This document shows positions 47,404-57,007 of a stretch of DNA of 64,000 bases, piece after piece. Below the pieces are notes generated by a model that was given only the letters and a program-made list of their open reading frames with translations, ran no database searches and was not told where the DNA came from. The DNA lies in assembly GCA_964496575.1 (NCBI GenBank), contig CAZCAC010000006.1, positions 1 to 64,000 on the forward strand. The letters run 5' to 3'. A program made the position numbers and the translations under genes. This DNA comes from CAZCAC01 sp964496575 (lineage in GTDB: Bacteria > Planctomycetota > UBA1135 > GCA-002686595). Each line of letters opens with the position of its first letter. Within the stretch, counting starts at the first letter, position 1.

Positions 47404-48428
47404 AGCGATTTCGCGTCCTGGTGCTGATGCACGCCGCCCTGGTGCCTCCCGAAACGCTGGAAGGGCACAGCGAGGAGGAGATCAACCAGTGGAAGATGGA
47501 GTACGACGTCCTCACCACTCTCCAGAATCTGCGTCACAACGTGCAGGTCGTCCCGGTGGAAGACGAACTGAAGCCGATCAGCCAGGGCTTGCGCGAGTTC
47601 AAGCCTCACGTCGTGTTCAACCTGCTGATGCACTTTCACGACTCGGGCATCTACGACTCGGCGATCGTCAGCTGGCTGGAGCTGCGCAAGCAACCGTACA
47701 CCGGCTGCAATCCGCGCGGGCTGCTCGTCGCGAACGACAAGGCGCTGTGCAAGAAGATCCTCTCCTACCACCGTATCCGTCACCCGCACTTCTTCACCCT
47801 GCAGCGCGGCCGAACCGTCTCTCGCCTCCCCAGGGGACTCAAGTTCCCCCTCTTCATCAAGTCGAGCAGTGAGCACGCCTCAACGGGCATCGCCCAGGCC
47901 TCGATCGTGAACGACCTCGAACAGCTGCGCGAGCGCGTCGAGTTCGTCCACCGCAGCGTGGGTACCGGCGCTCTGTGCGAGGAGTACATCGAGGGTCGCG
48001 AGCTGACCATCGGCGTCATCGGCAACCAGCGCCTGGAGACCGGCCCGGTGTGGGAGGTCTTCATGGACAAACTCCCCGAGGGTGCGCCGAACATCTTCAC
48101 CTCGCGGGTCAAGTGGAACCTCGAGTACCAGAAACGGATCGGCCTGCGCACCGACCCCGCGACGGACCTCCCCGAGGGCAAGGAGGAGGAGATCGCCCGA
48201 ATGGCGCGCCGCCTCTACCGCGCCCTGGGACTGTCGGGCTTCGCACGCATCGACATGCGCATGGATGGTGAGGGCAAGGTGTGGGTCCTCGAGGTGAACC
48301 CCAACCCCGACCTCTGCTTCGGGGAGGACTTCGCCGAGGCGATGGAGCTGGCCGGGTACACCTACCCCAAGCTGATTCAGAAGCTCCTGACCCTCGGTCT
48401 TCGGTACGAGGCACCCTGGAAGGGCTAA
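47400..48428 (+). CDS. ATP-grasp ligase, D-Ala-D-Ala-ligase-like
   Basis: This encodes 342 residues and is cytoplasmic. It has the ATP-grasp fold of D-alanine-D-alanine ligases, which join a carboxylate to an amine through an acyl-phosphate. Visible parts are the N-terminal EEEINQWKMEYDVL and KPHVVFNLLMHFHD, PYTGCNPRGLLVANDKALCKKIL at the domain boundary, KFPLFIKSSSEHASTGIAQ as ATP-binding loop, LCEEYIEGRELTIGVIG, and the Mg-binding FARIDMRMDGEGKVWVLEVNPNPDL. It differs from housekeeping Ddl in its divergent N-terminus and its coupling to a Zn-metallopeptidase, so a modified peptide or amino-acid conjugate is more likely than peptidoglycan D-Ala-D-Ala. The true substrate is unknown. The GH106-like gene begins 9 nt after it. 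Confidence 0.88.
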   Translation: MKRFRVLVLMHAALVPPETLEGHSEEEINQWKMEYDVLTTLQNLRHNVQVVPVEDELKPISQGLREFKPHVVFNLLMHFHDSGIYDSAIVSWLELRKQPYTGCNPRGLLVANDKALCKKILSYHRIRHPHFFTLQRGRTVSRLPRGLKFPLFIKSSSEHASTGIAQASIVNDLEQLRERVEFVHRSVGTGALCEEYIEGRELTIGVIGNQRLETGPVWEVFMDKLPEGAPNIFTSRVKWNLEYQKRIGLRTDPATDLPEGKEEEIARMARRLYRALGLSGFARIDMRMDGEGKVWVLEVNPNPDLCFGEDFAEAMELAGYTYPKLIQKLLTLGLRYEAPWKG

Positions 48429-48437
48429 CCTGGGAGC

Positions 48438-51400
48438 ATGATGCCCTCGACGAGATCGCCGCTTCGTCTAGCCGCTCTCGCGAGCGCTGCCTTCCTGCTC
48501 CTCGGCGCCTGCTCCTCCCCGGACTCCCGACTCGAGGAGGATTTCCGCGAGTTGCCAAACAGCGCACGCCGACAGACCGGGCCACTCTTCTGGCTACACG
48601 GCGACGAGAGTCCAGAGCTCCTCAGCCGGTACGTCGGCGTGGTCGCGGAGGGCGGCAACGGCTGCTTCACCGCCGAGTCACGGCCGCACGCGGACTGGCT
48701 CGGACCGGGCTGGTACCGCGACCTGGAGATCTGCCTCGACGCGGCGAAGCAGCACGATCTGAAGATGTGGATCTTCGACGAACGCTGGTGGCCGAGCGGC
48801 GAAGTGGCCGACCGCGTGCCACCTCGGTTCGGCAGCAAGTACCTCGAGGTGGTCACCAGCGAGGTGAGCGGTCCGGGTGAGGTCACGCTCGCGCTTCCCT
48901 CCGAGAATCGCGTCGCGGTGCTCGCGGGGCGCATCAACGAGCAGGGCGTCGAGGCGAGCACCTTGATCGACCTGACCGACAGCGCTGGCGACCTGGAGCT
49001 CTGCTGGACGACCCCACCGGGAGAGTGGAAGGTCCTCGCGTTCACCTGGCGCTTCAACGAGCGGCGCAGGGGTGGCCCGCTGGTCGACGGGGCCAGCCAG
49101 GACGCCGTGGACTGGTACCTCGAGACCGTCTACCAGCCGCACTACGACCGGTTCTCCGACGACTTCGGCGAGACGATTGTCGGCTACTTCTACGACGAGC
49201 CGGAGACGCACGGGGACTGGGGAACCGAGGTGATTCCGATGCTCGAGGAGCGCGGCGTCGACTGGAAGGCGGCGCTGGTCGCCTGGATGGACCAGCTCGC
49301 CGGCGAGGATCAGGTCGCCTACCGCTACCAGTACCGCTACGCCCTCGCCGAAGCCTGGGGTCGCACGCTCTATGGGGGAATCGACGACTGGTGCCGGGAT
49401 CACGGCGTCCAGTCGATCGGACACTTCCTCGAGCACCGCAACACCCATCTCTCGACGCACGCCTGCGCGGGAGACATGTTCCAGCTGCAGAAGTACAGCA
49501 GCATGGGCGGAATCGACGCGGTGTTCGACCAGTTCGTGATGGGGCGGCGCGAGGCTCGCGATGCCCCGACGTGGCAGACGCCGAAGCTGGGCAGCTCGAT
49601 CTCGCACGCCTACGGGAAAGAGAACGACCTGGCGATGGTCGAGATCTTCGGCGCGCGCGGCCAGGACCTCAGCTACCGCGAGATGAAGTGGTGGACCGAC
49701 CACATGCACGTCTCCGGCATCAACTTCCACATTCCCCACGCCTTCAATCCGCGCTCGCCGTACGACCGCGACTGCCCGCCGTACTTCTACAACAACGGCG
49801 AGGAGCCGCGCTGGCCCCTCTACCGCGTGTACGCGGACTACACCTCGCGCCTGAGCCTGATGCTGAGCGGTGGCCGACACCTCTGCCCCGTCGCGTTCCT
49901 CTACCTCGGGCAGAGCTATCACGAGGGCGAGGCGATCACGCCCGACGGCCTGACCACGGCGATGCAGGACGCGCTCATCGACTGCGACTGGTTGCCGTAC
50001 GAGGTATTCGAGCGCGATACATGGTTCTTTGGCCCCATGCTGTGCCTACGCCAGGAGGCCTACCAGGCGCTGGTGGTGCCGGCGGTGGAGGTGATTCCTC
50101 CCGCGAGCCTGGAGCGTGCTCTCGAGTTCCTCGAGGCGGGAGGCGTGGTCATCGGCTACGGGATCCGACCCACCCGCTCGGCGACTCCGGGGATACCTGC
50201 GTCGAGAGTCGAGGAGCTGGGCCAGGCGATCTGGGGTGAGGCGGGAACGCCGGGCACCGGCGTCTGTCGAACCAGCGAGGCGGGGGGACGTTCCTACTTT
50301 CTCCCGGCGGAGGTGACGCCGGAGATGGTGACCGAGGTGTTCAGGGACGCGGGAGTCCTCCTGGCGCTGGAAGTACTCTCGGGCGACACCGAAGGCCTCC
50401 TGCACGTTCTCCACCGAATGAAAGACGGGCGCGACGTCTTCTTTCTCTGCAACCAGCAGCACGAGGGCCCCGCGAAGCGCTTCGAGCTGCGCACCCACCC
50501 GTTCGGCGAATACCACGAGCTGGAGATCTGGGACCCGCTGCGCAATGAGCTGACCTCGATCCCGTGGCGCTCCGACCCGGATGGCTCAGTCGTCTTCTCC
50601 CTGGAGCTCCAGCCGCTCGAGAGCGTCCTGGTCGTCTTCCGAGACTGGCCGGGCGAGAGGCCGGCCCGCCTGGAGAGCGACGCGATCCCGCTCGCCGACG
50701 CGGTGATCGTCGAGCGACTGCCCAACCCGCCCGGTGCGTTGGCGACCGATCCCGCGGACGAGCGCTCGGCGCTCGAAGGCTGTCCATGGATCTGGTTCGC
50801 CGGGGACGGCGCGCAGCCTCCCGAGGGGGAGCGCTACTTCCGCGGAAACTTCAACTTCGATTCCGCGCATGGGATCGCGGAAGCCTCTATCGAGCTCACC
50901 GCTGACAACGACTTCGAGCTCTTCGTCAATGGCGAGGCGGTCGGCGCCGGGAGTGGCGGCTACGAGGACTGGAGGGTGACGACGACGATCGACTTCACCG
51001 GTGCCCTTCGCGACGGCGCGAACACCCTGGCGTTGCGCGCGGTGAACTTCGGCGCGGGCGCGAACCCGGCTGGAGTGATCGGTCGGTACCAGCTGGTCCA
51101 TGACGACGGGGTCACGGTGTCCGGCTATCTCGACTCGAGCTGGCGGGCGATCGATCGGCCGCAGGAGGGGTGGACCTCCGTCGAATTCGACGACAGCCAC
51201 TGGCCGCTCGCCCGCGAGGTCGCACGCTACGGCGCCGCGCCGTGGGGCCGCTTCGATGACGTGGATCACCGGATCACCCGCTCGCCGGTCACCGCCGATC
51301 CGTTCGAGGGGCGCTTCGAGTATCCCTCGGCCTGGATCGAGAGCGGCTGGCGGGTCCACCTGGAGCTGGAAGGGCTCGACCTGGGTGCGGCGGCGGTCCG

Positions 51401-51560
51401 GCTGAACGGCGAGTACGCGGGCGGGGTCATCGGCGCGCCCTTCCGGCTCGACTTGACCGAACAGCTCGTCGAGGGAGAGAACGCCCTGCTGATCGAGCCG
51501 CGCTCTCCACGTACCGTTCGGCTCGTCCCCTACCCGAGCCTCGCGGCCGGTCGGCGCTGA
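48438..51560 (+). CDS. GH106-like alpha-L-rhamnosidase, lipoprotein
   Basis: This encodes 1040 residues (1039 if the second ATG at 48441 is used). The lipobox LLLGAC (Cys25) marks it as an exported lipoprotein. The catalytic part resembles the GH106 family (PF17132): GPLFWLHGDESPELLSRYVG, LKMWIFDERWWPSG, ETIVGYFYDEPETHGDW, SIGHFLEHRNTHLSTHACAGD, DAVFDQFVMGRREARDAPTW and MHVSGINFHIPHAFNPRSPYDRDCPPYFY. A C-terminal galactose-binding-like beta-sandwich follows (LTADNDFELFVNGEAVG), similar to the inserted sandwich in the GH78 enzyme. It probably cleaves rhamnose from complex polysaccharides at the cell surface. It begins 9 nt after the ATP-grasp gene, perhaps as one transcript, although a functional link is not obvious. 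Confidence 0.85.
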   Translation: MMPSTRSPLRLAALASAAFLLLGACSSPDSRLEEDFRELPNSARRQTGPLFWLHGDESPELLSRYVGVVAEGGNGCFTAESRPHADWLGPGWYRDLEICLDAAKQHDLKMWIFDERWWPSGEVADRVPPRFGSKYLEVVTSEVSGPGEVTLALPSENRVAVLAGRINEQGVEASTLIDLTDSAGDLELCWTTPPGEWKVLAFTWRFNERRRGGPLVDGASQDAVDWYLETVYQPHYDRFSDDFGETIVGYFYDEPETHGDWGTEVIPMLEERGVDWKAALVAWMDQLAGEDQVAYRYQYRYALAEAWGRTLYGGIDDWCRDHGVQSIGHFLEHRNTHLSTHACAGDMFQLQKYSSMGGIDAVFDQFVMGRREARDAPTWQTPKLGSSISHAYGKENDLAMVEIFGARGQDLSYREMKWWTDHMHVSGINFHIPHAFNPRSPYDRDCPPYFYNNGEEPRWPLYRVYADYTSRLSLMLSGGRHLCPVAFLYLGQSYHEGEAITPDGLTTAMQDALIDCDWLPYEVFERDTWFFGPMLCLRQEAYQALVVPAVEVIPPASLERALEFLEAGGVVIGYGIRPTRSATPGIPASRVEELGQAIWGEAGTPGTGVCRTSEAGGRSYFLPAEVTPEMVTEVFRDAGVLLALEVLSGDTEGLLHVLHRMKDGRDVFFLCNQQHEGPAKRFELRTHPFGEYHELEIWDPLRNELTSIPWRSDPDGSVVFSLELQPLESVLVVFRDWPGERPARLESDAIPLADAVIVERLPNPPGALATDPADERSALEGCPWIWFAGDGAQPPEGERYFRGNFNFDSAHGIAEASIELTADNDFELFVNGEAVGAGSGGYEDWRVTTTIDFTGALRDGANTLALRAVNFGAGANPAGVIGRYQLVHDDGVTVSGYLDSSWRAIDRPQEGWTSVEFDDSHWPLAREVARYGAAPWGRFDDVDHRITRSPVTADPFEGRFEYPSAWIESGWRVHLELEGLDLGAAAVRLNGEYAGGVIGAPFRLDLTEQLVEGENALLIEPRSPRTVRLVPYPSLAAGRR

Positions 51561-51939
51561 GCGGTCACGGCCGGACGCATCGAGAGAGGACCGCCGCGCC
51601 GGACTTTCCCGACGCGGCGGCCGTACCGTGGTCGCGGGCCTGTCGACTCGCCCGGTTATCTCGAGCCGGCAGGTTACGACCTCCGGTTACTCGAAGACGA
51701 TGCACCAGCGTGTGCTCTCCCTCGAAGTGTGCGGGTCGACGGGATCCCAGGGTCGCAAGATCCGTACCGGCCGGGGATCGCTCCCGGCCATCGCTCGGGA
51801 GATGGTCCCCGGGCGTGGACGGTGTCGATGCGCTCGCCCTCACCGTGCGATCCCCGCACGGTCGCCTCGTTCTCCCCCGCTCAGTCGCTCATTCGCTGCG
51901 CGTAGGCGGGGAGAGCGACCGGAGAAGACGCCATGGTGA
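51561..51939. other. Convergent intergenic region
   Basis: About 380 nt lie between the ends of the GH106-like gene and the minus-strand surface-protein gene. Apart from one hairpin (51842-51862) I see nothing that supports a gene. Confidence 0.45.
51842..51862. terminator. Perfect 8-bp hairpin between convergent genes
   Basis: ACCGTGCG (51842-51849) and CGCACGGT (51855-51862) pair perfectly around a 5-nt loop, about 80 nt beyond the minus-strand stop. Neither strand shows a good T-tract, so it is a weak terminator candidate. Confidence 0.3.
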
Positions 51940-53148
51940 TCACGGTGACCAGGTCACCACGTATCCATTGGTCGCGTTGAAGTCGTTGACCCCGACACCG
52001 CAAGGCTGGGCGCCGGAGTTGTCGCGGTACCAGAGCTGGTAGCGCTTGGTGTCACCCGCCATGACGTTGCCGGCCTTCACGGAGATCGGCGTGGCCCAGC
52101 CGGAGGTGTCGGAGGCACCGGTCGCGTCGGAGAAGCGAACACCGAGGCGCTTCAGCTGGCCGCCGGCACACTGCAGGCCGTCACCCCAGACGAGGCCGGG
52201 GGAGAGGTCGTTGTTGGCCTGGAAGTACAGGCCGCTGTTGTTGGGATCCACACCGGTCGCGTAGAGCCTCAACGTGTCGTAATTGACGCTGGCGACGCCA
52301 CGGCCGGTCAGCTTCGCTCCCGAAGTGAATGCACCGTTCGCGCACCCCGACCCGGCAACGCTGCCGTCGTTGTCGTTGGCGCAGGGGCACGACGTTCCGG
52401 AGCCGTCCCCGTAGCAGTACCCGGTGCCAGGCTCGGGGATTTCCTCCACCAGCCAGTTGTCGAAGGCACCTTGGCGGAAGGAGCCGATCCCGTATGTATC
52501 TCCGAGGCTCAGACCCGCGCTCAGGATTCCGCCGCAACTGAACTGCTCATCCCAGATGCCGTCGAAGTTGCGGTCGATGTCCAGCACCGCCATGTCACCC
52601 CCATTCTCGAAGGTCACGCGCATGCGACCCGAGGGCGTCGGCACCGCGAGATCGAAGTAGCAGCTGGTGTCCCAGAAGGTCGGACTCACGCCGGACATGA
52701 AGAAGACGCGGTTGTACAGCCCGTCCAGGGTAGTGTCCTGGACCCTGATGTGCAGGTTGTTCAAGGAGACCAGGTGGTGTGCACAGATCAGCGCGACGTA
52801 GGTCTTGTCCGGCCCGCTCACCCGCGGTAGGAAGTCGATACTCTGCACGGACTCGGCGTAATCTCCGTTGACCGAATTGTGCAGCATCAGGTTGTGTTGG
52901 CTGCTCATGCCGTAGCCGGTATTGCTGGTGATCCCCATGTCGCCAAGGATCTCCGTCCAGTCGGAACCCATGTCGGTCCCACTCGCTCGGTTGAAGTCGT
53001 CCGATCCGGTGGTGGCACGAGAACCACTCGCTGCCAGGGTGGTCGTCGTGGGGCTAGCGATTCCCGGGCCGGGCTTGCTCGCGTCTATCGTGGTTTGCCA
53101 AGCAGCAGCGGGGCAGGCGGTGAGCGTAAGGATCAGAAAGGCACGCAT
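51940..53148 (-). CDS. Exported surface protein with CPC-NDND C-terminal module
   Basis: This encodes 402 residues. The ATG at 53148 starts a signal peptide (MRAFLILTLTACPAAAW-Q). Residues about 45-240 form a beta-rich jelly-roll-like domain (DDFNRASGTDMGSDWTEI, YVALICAHHLVSLNNLHIRV, GIGSFRQGAFDNWLVEEI), similar in layout to laminin-G/concanavalin-like domains. From about 245 comes the repeated C-terminal module GTSCPCANDNDGSVAGSGC, SGLYFQANNDLSPG, GDTKRYQLWYRD, ending NGYVVTWSP. Two other proteins in the window share this module clearly. No enzyme motif is visible; an adhesive or structural surface role is inferred. Confidence 0.8.
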   Translation of the reverse strand: MRAFLILTLTACPAAAWQTTIDASKPGPGIASPTTTTLAASGSRATTGSDDFNRASGTDMGSDWTEILGDMGITSNTGYGMSSQHNLMLHNSVNGDYAESVQSIDFLPRVSGPDKTYVALICAHHLVSLNNLHIRVQDTTLDGLYNRVFFMSGVSPTFWDTSCYFDLAVPTPSGRMRVTFENGGDMAVLDIDRNFDGIWDEQFSCGGILSAGLSLGDTYGIGSFRQGAFDNWLVEEIPEPGTGYCYGDGSGTSCPCANDNDGSVAGSGCANGAFTSGAKLTGRGVASVNYDTLRLYATGVDPNNSGLYFQANNDLSPGLVWGDGLQCAGGQLKRLGVRFSDATGASDTSGWATPISVKAGNVMAGDTKRYQLWYRDNSGAQPCGVGVNDFNATNGYVVTWSP

Positions 53149-53461
53149 GGTGGAGTTCCGCGGTCGTTGGTTCTCGTCTCGATGTGAATCGCGCAGCACG
53201 GCTCGCCGGAGTAGCGAGCAGGCTCCAACAGAGCGTACCACTTCCCGGCAGAGTGGATAGGGGCGACAGGACTCCTCGAGAGAGGAGCCGCCTGAATCCG
53301 TACCAGTTCGGGAGGGCTTCGAGTCGTCGCTCGAGGTGCGGCCTCTGTCCACTTCGGTGTCGATGCGCCCGCCGCCCCCGGCCTGCTCCGGGGCTGCTTC
53401 CGGCTTCCCGGAGGTGCCGCGGAAGAGCCGTTCCTGGACGCCTCGTCGCGGCACCACCACA
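53149..53461. other. Divergent intergenic region
   Basis: About 313 nt separate the starts of the minus-strand surface protein and the plus-strand sulfatase. It presumably contains both promoters; I found no convincing consensus elements or gene. Confidence 0.4.
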
Positions 53462-54850
53462 ATGCTCGTCATGAGACTCTCCCTCGTCGCCATCACGTTC
53501 CTCGCCCTCCCCCTCCCCGTCTGCCAGAGTGAGTCCGCCTCCGAGGTGAGGCCCGGGGTCAGAGAGGACCCCCCCAACCTGGTGCTGATCTTCACCGACG
53601 ACCAGGGCTATGGCGACCTCTCCTGTCAGGGGCACCCGACGATCATCACGCCACACCTCGACGCGCTGGCCCGCGAGGGTCTGCGACTCACTCAGTTCTA
53701 CGTCGCTGCCCCGCTCTGCTCCCCTTCGCGCGCGGCGCTCCTGACCGGGTGCTACCCCAAGCGGGTGGGGATGCACAACCACGTCATCTTCCCGCCGTAC
53801 GACTACGGCCTGCACACGGATGAGGTCACCTTCGCCGATCTGCTCCGCGGCAACGGGTACGCCACCGGGTGCTTCGGCAAGTGGCATCTCGGTCACCGCC
53901 CGGGCCTCTTGCCGACCGACCAGGGTTTCGACGCCTGGTTCGGCGTGCCGTACTCCAACGACATGACGCAGTTTCACCGAAAGCCGGACACGAAGTACGA
54001 GTTCCGGCTTCCGCTGATGCGCGACAAGGCCGTGATCGAGTGGGAGCCCGACCAGCACCTCCTGACGCGCCGCTATACCGAAGAGGCGGTCGAGTTCATC
54101 GAGAAGCACCACGACCGCCCCTTCTTCGTCTACCTGCCGCACTCGATGCCACACATTCCGATCTACGCTTCGGACACCGTCGCGGGCACCAGCGCCCGAG
54201 GGCTCTACGGGGACGTCATCGAAGAGATCGACTGGGGTGTCGGGCAGATCGTCGCCGCGCTAAAGAGGCACGACCTCCTGGACAACACGCTGATCATCTT
54301 CACCAGCGACAACGGTCCCTGGCTTCCCTTCAAGCTCGAGGGTGGGTGCGCCGGCCCGCTGCGCGGCGGCAAGGGGCAGAACTGGGAGGGAGGCCAGCGT
54401 GTGCCCTTCATCGCCCACTGGCCCCGCGCGATCCCGCCGGGTCGGGTGAGCCGGAACGTGGTCACCGCGATGGACCTGCTGCCCACCTTCGCGACGCTGA
54501 TCGGCGCGGAGCTGCCCACCGATCGCGTGCTGGATGGGCGCGACGTCTCCGCCGTGCTGCTCGGCGAGGACGGGATCGACCCCGCCCCCGAGCCCTTCCT
54601 CTACTACACCTCCAAGGGCGACCTCGCCGGCATCCGCCGCGGATCCTGGAAGCTCCTGCTCGGTCCCGGTGAGCTGTACCACCTCGAGCATGACGTCTCG
54701 GAGAAGTGGAACGTCGCCGAGAAGCACCCCGAGCTGGTCGCGGAGCTGCGCGCTCTGGCGATCGCGCTCGACGAGGAGATCACGGCGAATGCCAGGCCGG
54801 TGCGGGTGGTGGAGGAGCAGGCATTCGATCCGGTGCGCCCCGGGGGTTGA
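53462..54850 (+). CDS. Exported arylsulfatase (type I, formylglycine)
   Basis: This encodes 462 residues. The ATG at 53462 (alternative at 53471) starts a signal sequence ending LPLPVCQS, which could be a lipobox. The core is arylsulfatase A-like: NLVLIFTDDQGYGDL with the metal-binding Asp pair, the formylglycine signature CSPSR at Cys86 followed by AALLTG, YATGCFGKWHLG, and TLIIFTSDNGPW with the DN metal ligands. Cys86 needs oxidation by a formylglycine-generating enzyme encoded elsewhere. It hydrolyses sulfate esters, probably on polysaccharides given the nearby rhamnosidases. No strong ribosome site precedes either start. Confidence 0.95.
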   Translation: MLVMRLSLVAITFLALPLPVCQSESASEVRPGVREDPPNLVLIFTDDQGYGDLSCQGHPTIITPHLDALAREGLRLTQFYVAAPLCSPSRAALLTGCYPKRVGMHNHVIFPPYDYGLHTDEVTFADLLRGNGYATGCFGKWHLGHRPGLLPTDQGFDAWFGVPYSNDMTQFHRKPDTKYEFRLPLMRDKAVIEWEPDQHLLTRRYTEEAVEFIEKHHDRPFFVYLPHSMPHIPIYASDTVAGTSARGLYGDVIEEIDWGVGQIVAALKRHDLLDNTLIIFTSDNGPWLPFKLEGGCAGPLRGGKGQNWEGGQRVPFIAHWPRAIPPGRVSRNVVTAMDLLPTFATLIGAELPTDRVLDGRDVSAVLLGEDGIDPAPEPFLYYTSKGDLAGIRRGSWKLLLGPGELYHLEHDVSEKWNVAEKHPELVAELRALAIALDEEITANARPVRVVEEQAFDPVRPGG

Positions 54851-55048
54851 CGGTCATACGGGGGGTCTCGGGCACATCCGTGGGTGACACCCGAACGAAC
54901 GATCTCAGGGGGAAGACCGGTCCGAAGGTCAGCGATCGATCGTAGGGGATCGATGATGCTCCCGAACACTCCTGGACCGACCAGCGCATCAGGAGCTCCA
55001 GTTACCGGCTCTGACCAACGACAGACCTCCACGACCGGCGCCACGGCC

Positions 55049-55750
55049 ATGATCACCATCCGACGATCCGAGGAACGCGGCCACGCCAATCACGGCTGGC
55101 TGGATTCCTTCCACACCTTCTCCTTCGCCGAGTACCGTGATCCCGATTTCAACGGCTTCAGCGTGCTACGGGTCGTCAACGAGGATCGGGTCGAGCCGGG
55201 TCAGGGATTCGGAACGCACGGGCACGCCGACATGGAGATCGTCTCCTACGTGCTCGACGGAACGCTCGAGCATCGGGACAGCATGGGCAACGGCTCGCAG
55301 CTGCGGTCGGGCGAGGTGCAGTTGATGTCGGCGGGCAGCGGGGTCACCCACAGTGAGTTCAACCCCTCGAAGGACGAGCGGACCCACTTCCTGCAGATGT
55401 GGATCCTGCCCGCGAACGAGCAGATCTCCCCGCGCTACGAGCAGCGCGAGTTCCCCGCCGAGCATCGGGCCGGGACGCTACGCCTGGTGGTCTCCTCCGA
55501 TGGGGCCGACGGCTCCCTGACGATCGGCCAGGACGCCCGCCTCCTTGCGGGTACACTGCAGCCCGGTGAATCGACCGAGTTCGAGCTGCCTGCCGATCGC
55601 AGCGCCTGGGTGCAGATTGCCCGGGGCAGCGTCGATCTCAATGGCGAGACGCTCGGCCCTGGCGATGGAGCCGCAGTTCAGCTGGAAGAGAAGCTGACGT
55701 TCCGAGGTGTCGAAGACGCGGAAGTCCTGGTCTGGGAGCTCCCCCGATGA
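55049..55750 (+). CDS. Pirin family protein (YhaK-like)
   Basis: This encodes 233 residues in a double-cupin layout. Metal ligands His57, His59, His101 and Glu103 (FGTHGHADMEI, GVTHSEFNPS) fall at the same numbers as in E. coli YhaK. Pirins are cytoplasmic metalloproteins; some act as quercetin 2,3-dioxygenases or redox sensors, so the specific function is open. The frame extends upstream without pirin character, and the ATG at 55049 begins at the conserved MITIRRSEERGH. Its stop overlaps the nitroreductase start by four bases (ATGA), indicating a two-gene redox-related unit before the second gene was truncated. Confidence 0.93.
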   Translation: MITIRRSEERGHANHGWLDSFHTFSFAEYRDPDFNGFSVLRVVNEDRVEPGQGFGTHGHADMEIVSYVLDGTLEHRDSMGNGSQLRSGEVQLMSAGSGVTHSEFNPSKDERTHFLQMWILPANEQISPRYEQREFPAEHRAGTLRLVVSSDGADGSLTIGQDARLLAGTLQPGESTEFELPADRSAWVQIARGSVDLNGETLGPGDGAAVQLEEKLTFRGVEDAEVLVWELPR

Positions 55751-56397
55751 AGCCTGAGACGAAGAACGACAAGCGAGCGCTGACTCGCTACCCGATTCAC
55801 GACCTTCTGGCCCGGCGTTGGAGCCCTCGAGCTTTCGAGAGCCGGCCGGTCGAAGCGGAGAAGCTGTCCAGCCTCTTCGAGGCGGCGCGCTGGGCGCCAT
55901 CGAGCTACAACGAACAGCCCTGGGCGTTCGTGGTCGGCACACGCGAGAATAACGAGACCTACGACCAGCTCTTCGACGCCTTGGTACCGGCGAACCAGAG
56001 GTGGGCCGCCGGCGCACCGGTGCTGGTGCTGGCGGCGACGCGCAGCGCGTTTTCACGCAACGGCAAACCCAACGTCCACGCCCGGTACGACCTCGGCGGC
56101 GCGGTGGCCTTGCTCATCGTGCCCTCGTTCAGCTGGGAGAGGAACCCGACCGTGGCCCAGTCGTTCTGCGCCTGCCAGATCAGGTTGGGCCCGAGCCGCA
56201 CCACTGCGATCACGCCACCGAGCCAGGGCCACGGAGTCTTCAGGTGCCGGCGCAGCGGCGTCAGCAGGACGGCGAAGAGCAGGCCGAAGCCGAAGAAGAG
56301 CATCGAGTGCTTGTTGAACAGCCCCACCCCGATCACCGCCCCGATCGCCAGCCACAGGCGCGGGCTCGCGCCCTGGGCCAGGCGCACCACGAGGTGA
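55747..56397 (+). pseudogene. Nitroreductase, 3' end replaced by antisense glycosyltransferase sequence
   Basis: The first about 120 residues are a normal FMN-dependent nitroreductase N-terminus (LLARRWSPRAFESRPVEAEK, LFEAARWAPSSYNEQPWAFV, ARYDLGGAVALL). After codon about 120 (near 56108) the family should continue with a helix of the T-E-A-x-x-x-G type. Instead the sequence is the reverse complement of a glycosyltransferase gene, and the frame drifts on to a chance stop at 56397. About 70-80 residues of the enzyme are therefore missing, including part of the FMN site. It is coupled to the pirin gene by an ATGA overlap. Either a real deletion/inversion or a chimeric assembly join explains it. 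Confidence 0.75.
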
Positions 56398-56825
56398 AAG
56401 CCGATCACCCAGAAGAGCGGTTCGAAGGCCGGCAGGCAGAGCATGTTCTGCGAGCGCAGGTACACCGGCGCAATGAGGTACGCCAGGCAGGCGATTGACG
56501 ACGCGAACCACCCTCCGCCGAGCCGCCGCGCCAGCAGGCCGGTGAGGAAGATCGCCGCCGCCCCGGAGAGCACGGCGAGGATCCTCAGGCCGAAGAGCGA
56601 TTCACCGAACAGCGACGTCGCCGCTCGGGCGATGAAGGGCACGAGCGGCGCGTGATCCACGTAGCCGAAGGCCGGGTGCTCGCCACAGGCGATGAAGTAG
56701 AGCTCGTCGGGGTGGTAGCCGTACCTGGTCAGGACGGGGAGGTGCAGCAGGATCTTCAGCAGGGCGAAGCCGATGAGGATCGCCAGACCGCGGCGGCTGA
56801 TCGATCTCGTTTCCGGAGCCGTCAT
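55959..56825 (-). pseudogene. PMT/ArnT-like glycosyltransferase, C-terminal half missing
   Basis: The ATG at 56825 starts about 238 residues of a polytopic GT39/ArnT-like membrane glycosyltransferase. The first loop has the catalytic-type acidic motif YGYHPDELYFIACGEHPAFGY, then FIARAATSLFGESLFGLRIL and SQNMLCLPAFEPLFWVIGFH, then helices up to WQAQNDWATVGFLSQLNEG. At about 56110 the sequence becomes antisense to the nitroreductase and the frame runs on to a stop at 55959. A full enzyme would have about 500 residues. It would transfer sugars from a lipid carrier to an envelope acceptor; the truncated form is unlikely to be active. Confidence 0.75.
56101..56120. other. Tail-to-tail fusion junction of two truncated genes
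   Basis: Nitroreductase homology on the plus strand and glycosyltransferase homology on the minus strand both end within this short interval. The shared bases around it could be junction microhomology. Confidence 0.65.
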
Positions 56826-57007
56826 TGTCGATCGTGGTTTGGTCGCTCCTCGTCTCATCAGGCGCCGTCCAGCACGAACACCCCCATGTCTCGGGGCGTC
56901 CGCGACCGTCGCTCCTGCGGGTAGAGCCAACCGCGGGCTCCTGCAGCCGGCTCGTCAGGAAACTCGGAAAGTAGCCCGTCAATCCTCTGTTGACAGGTCC
57001 ATCCATA

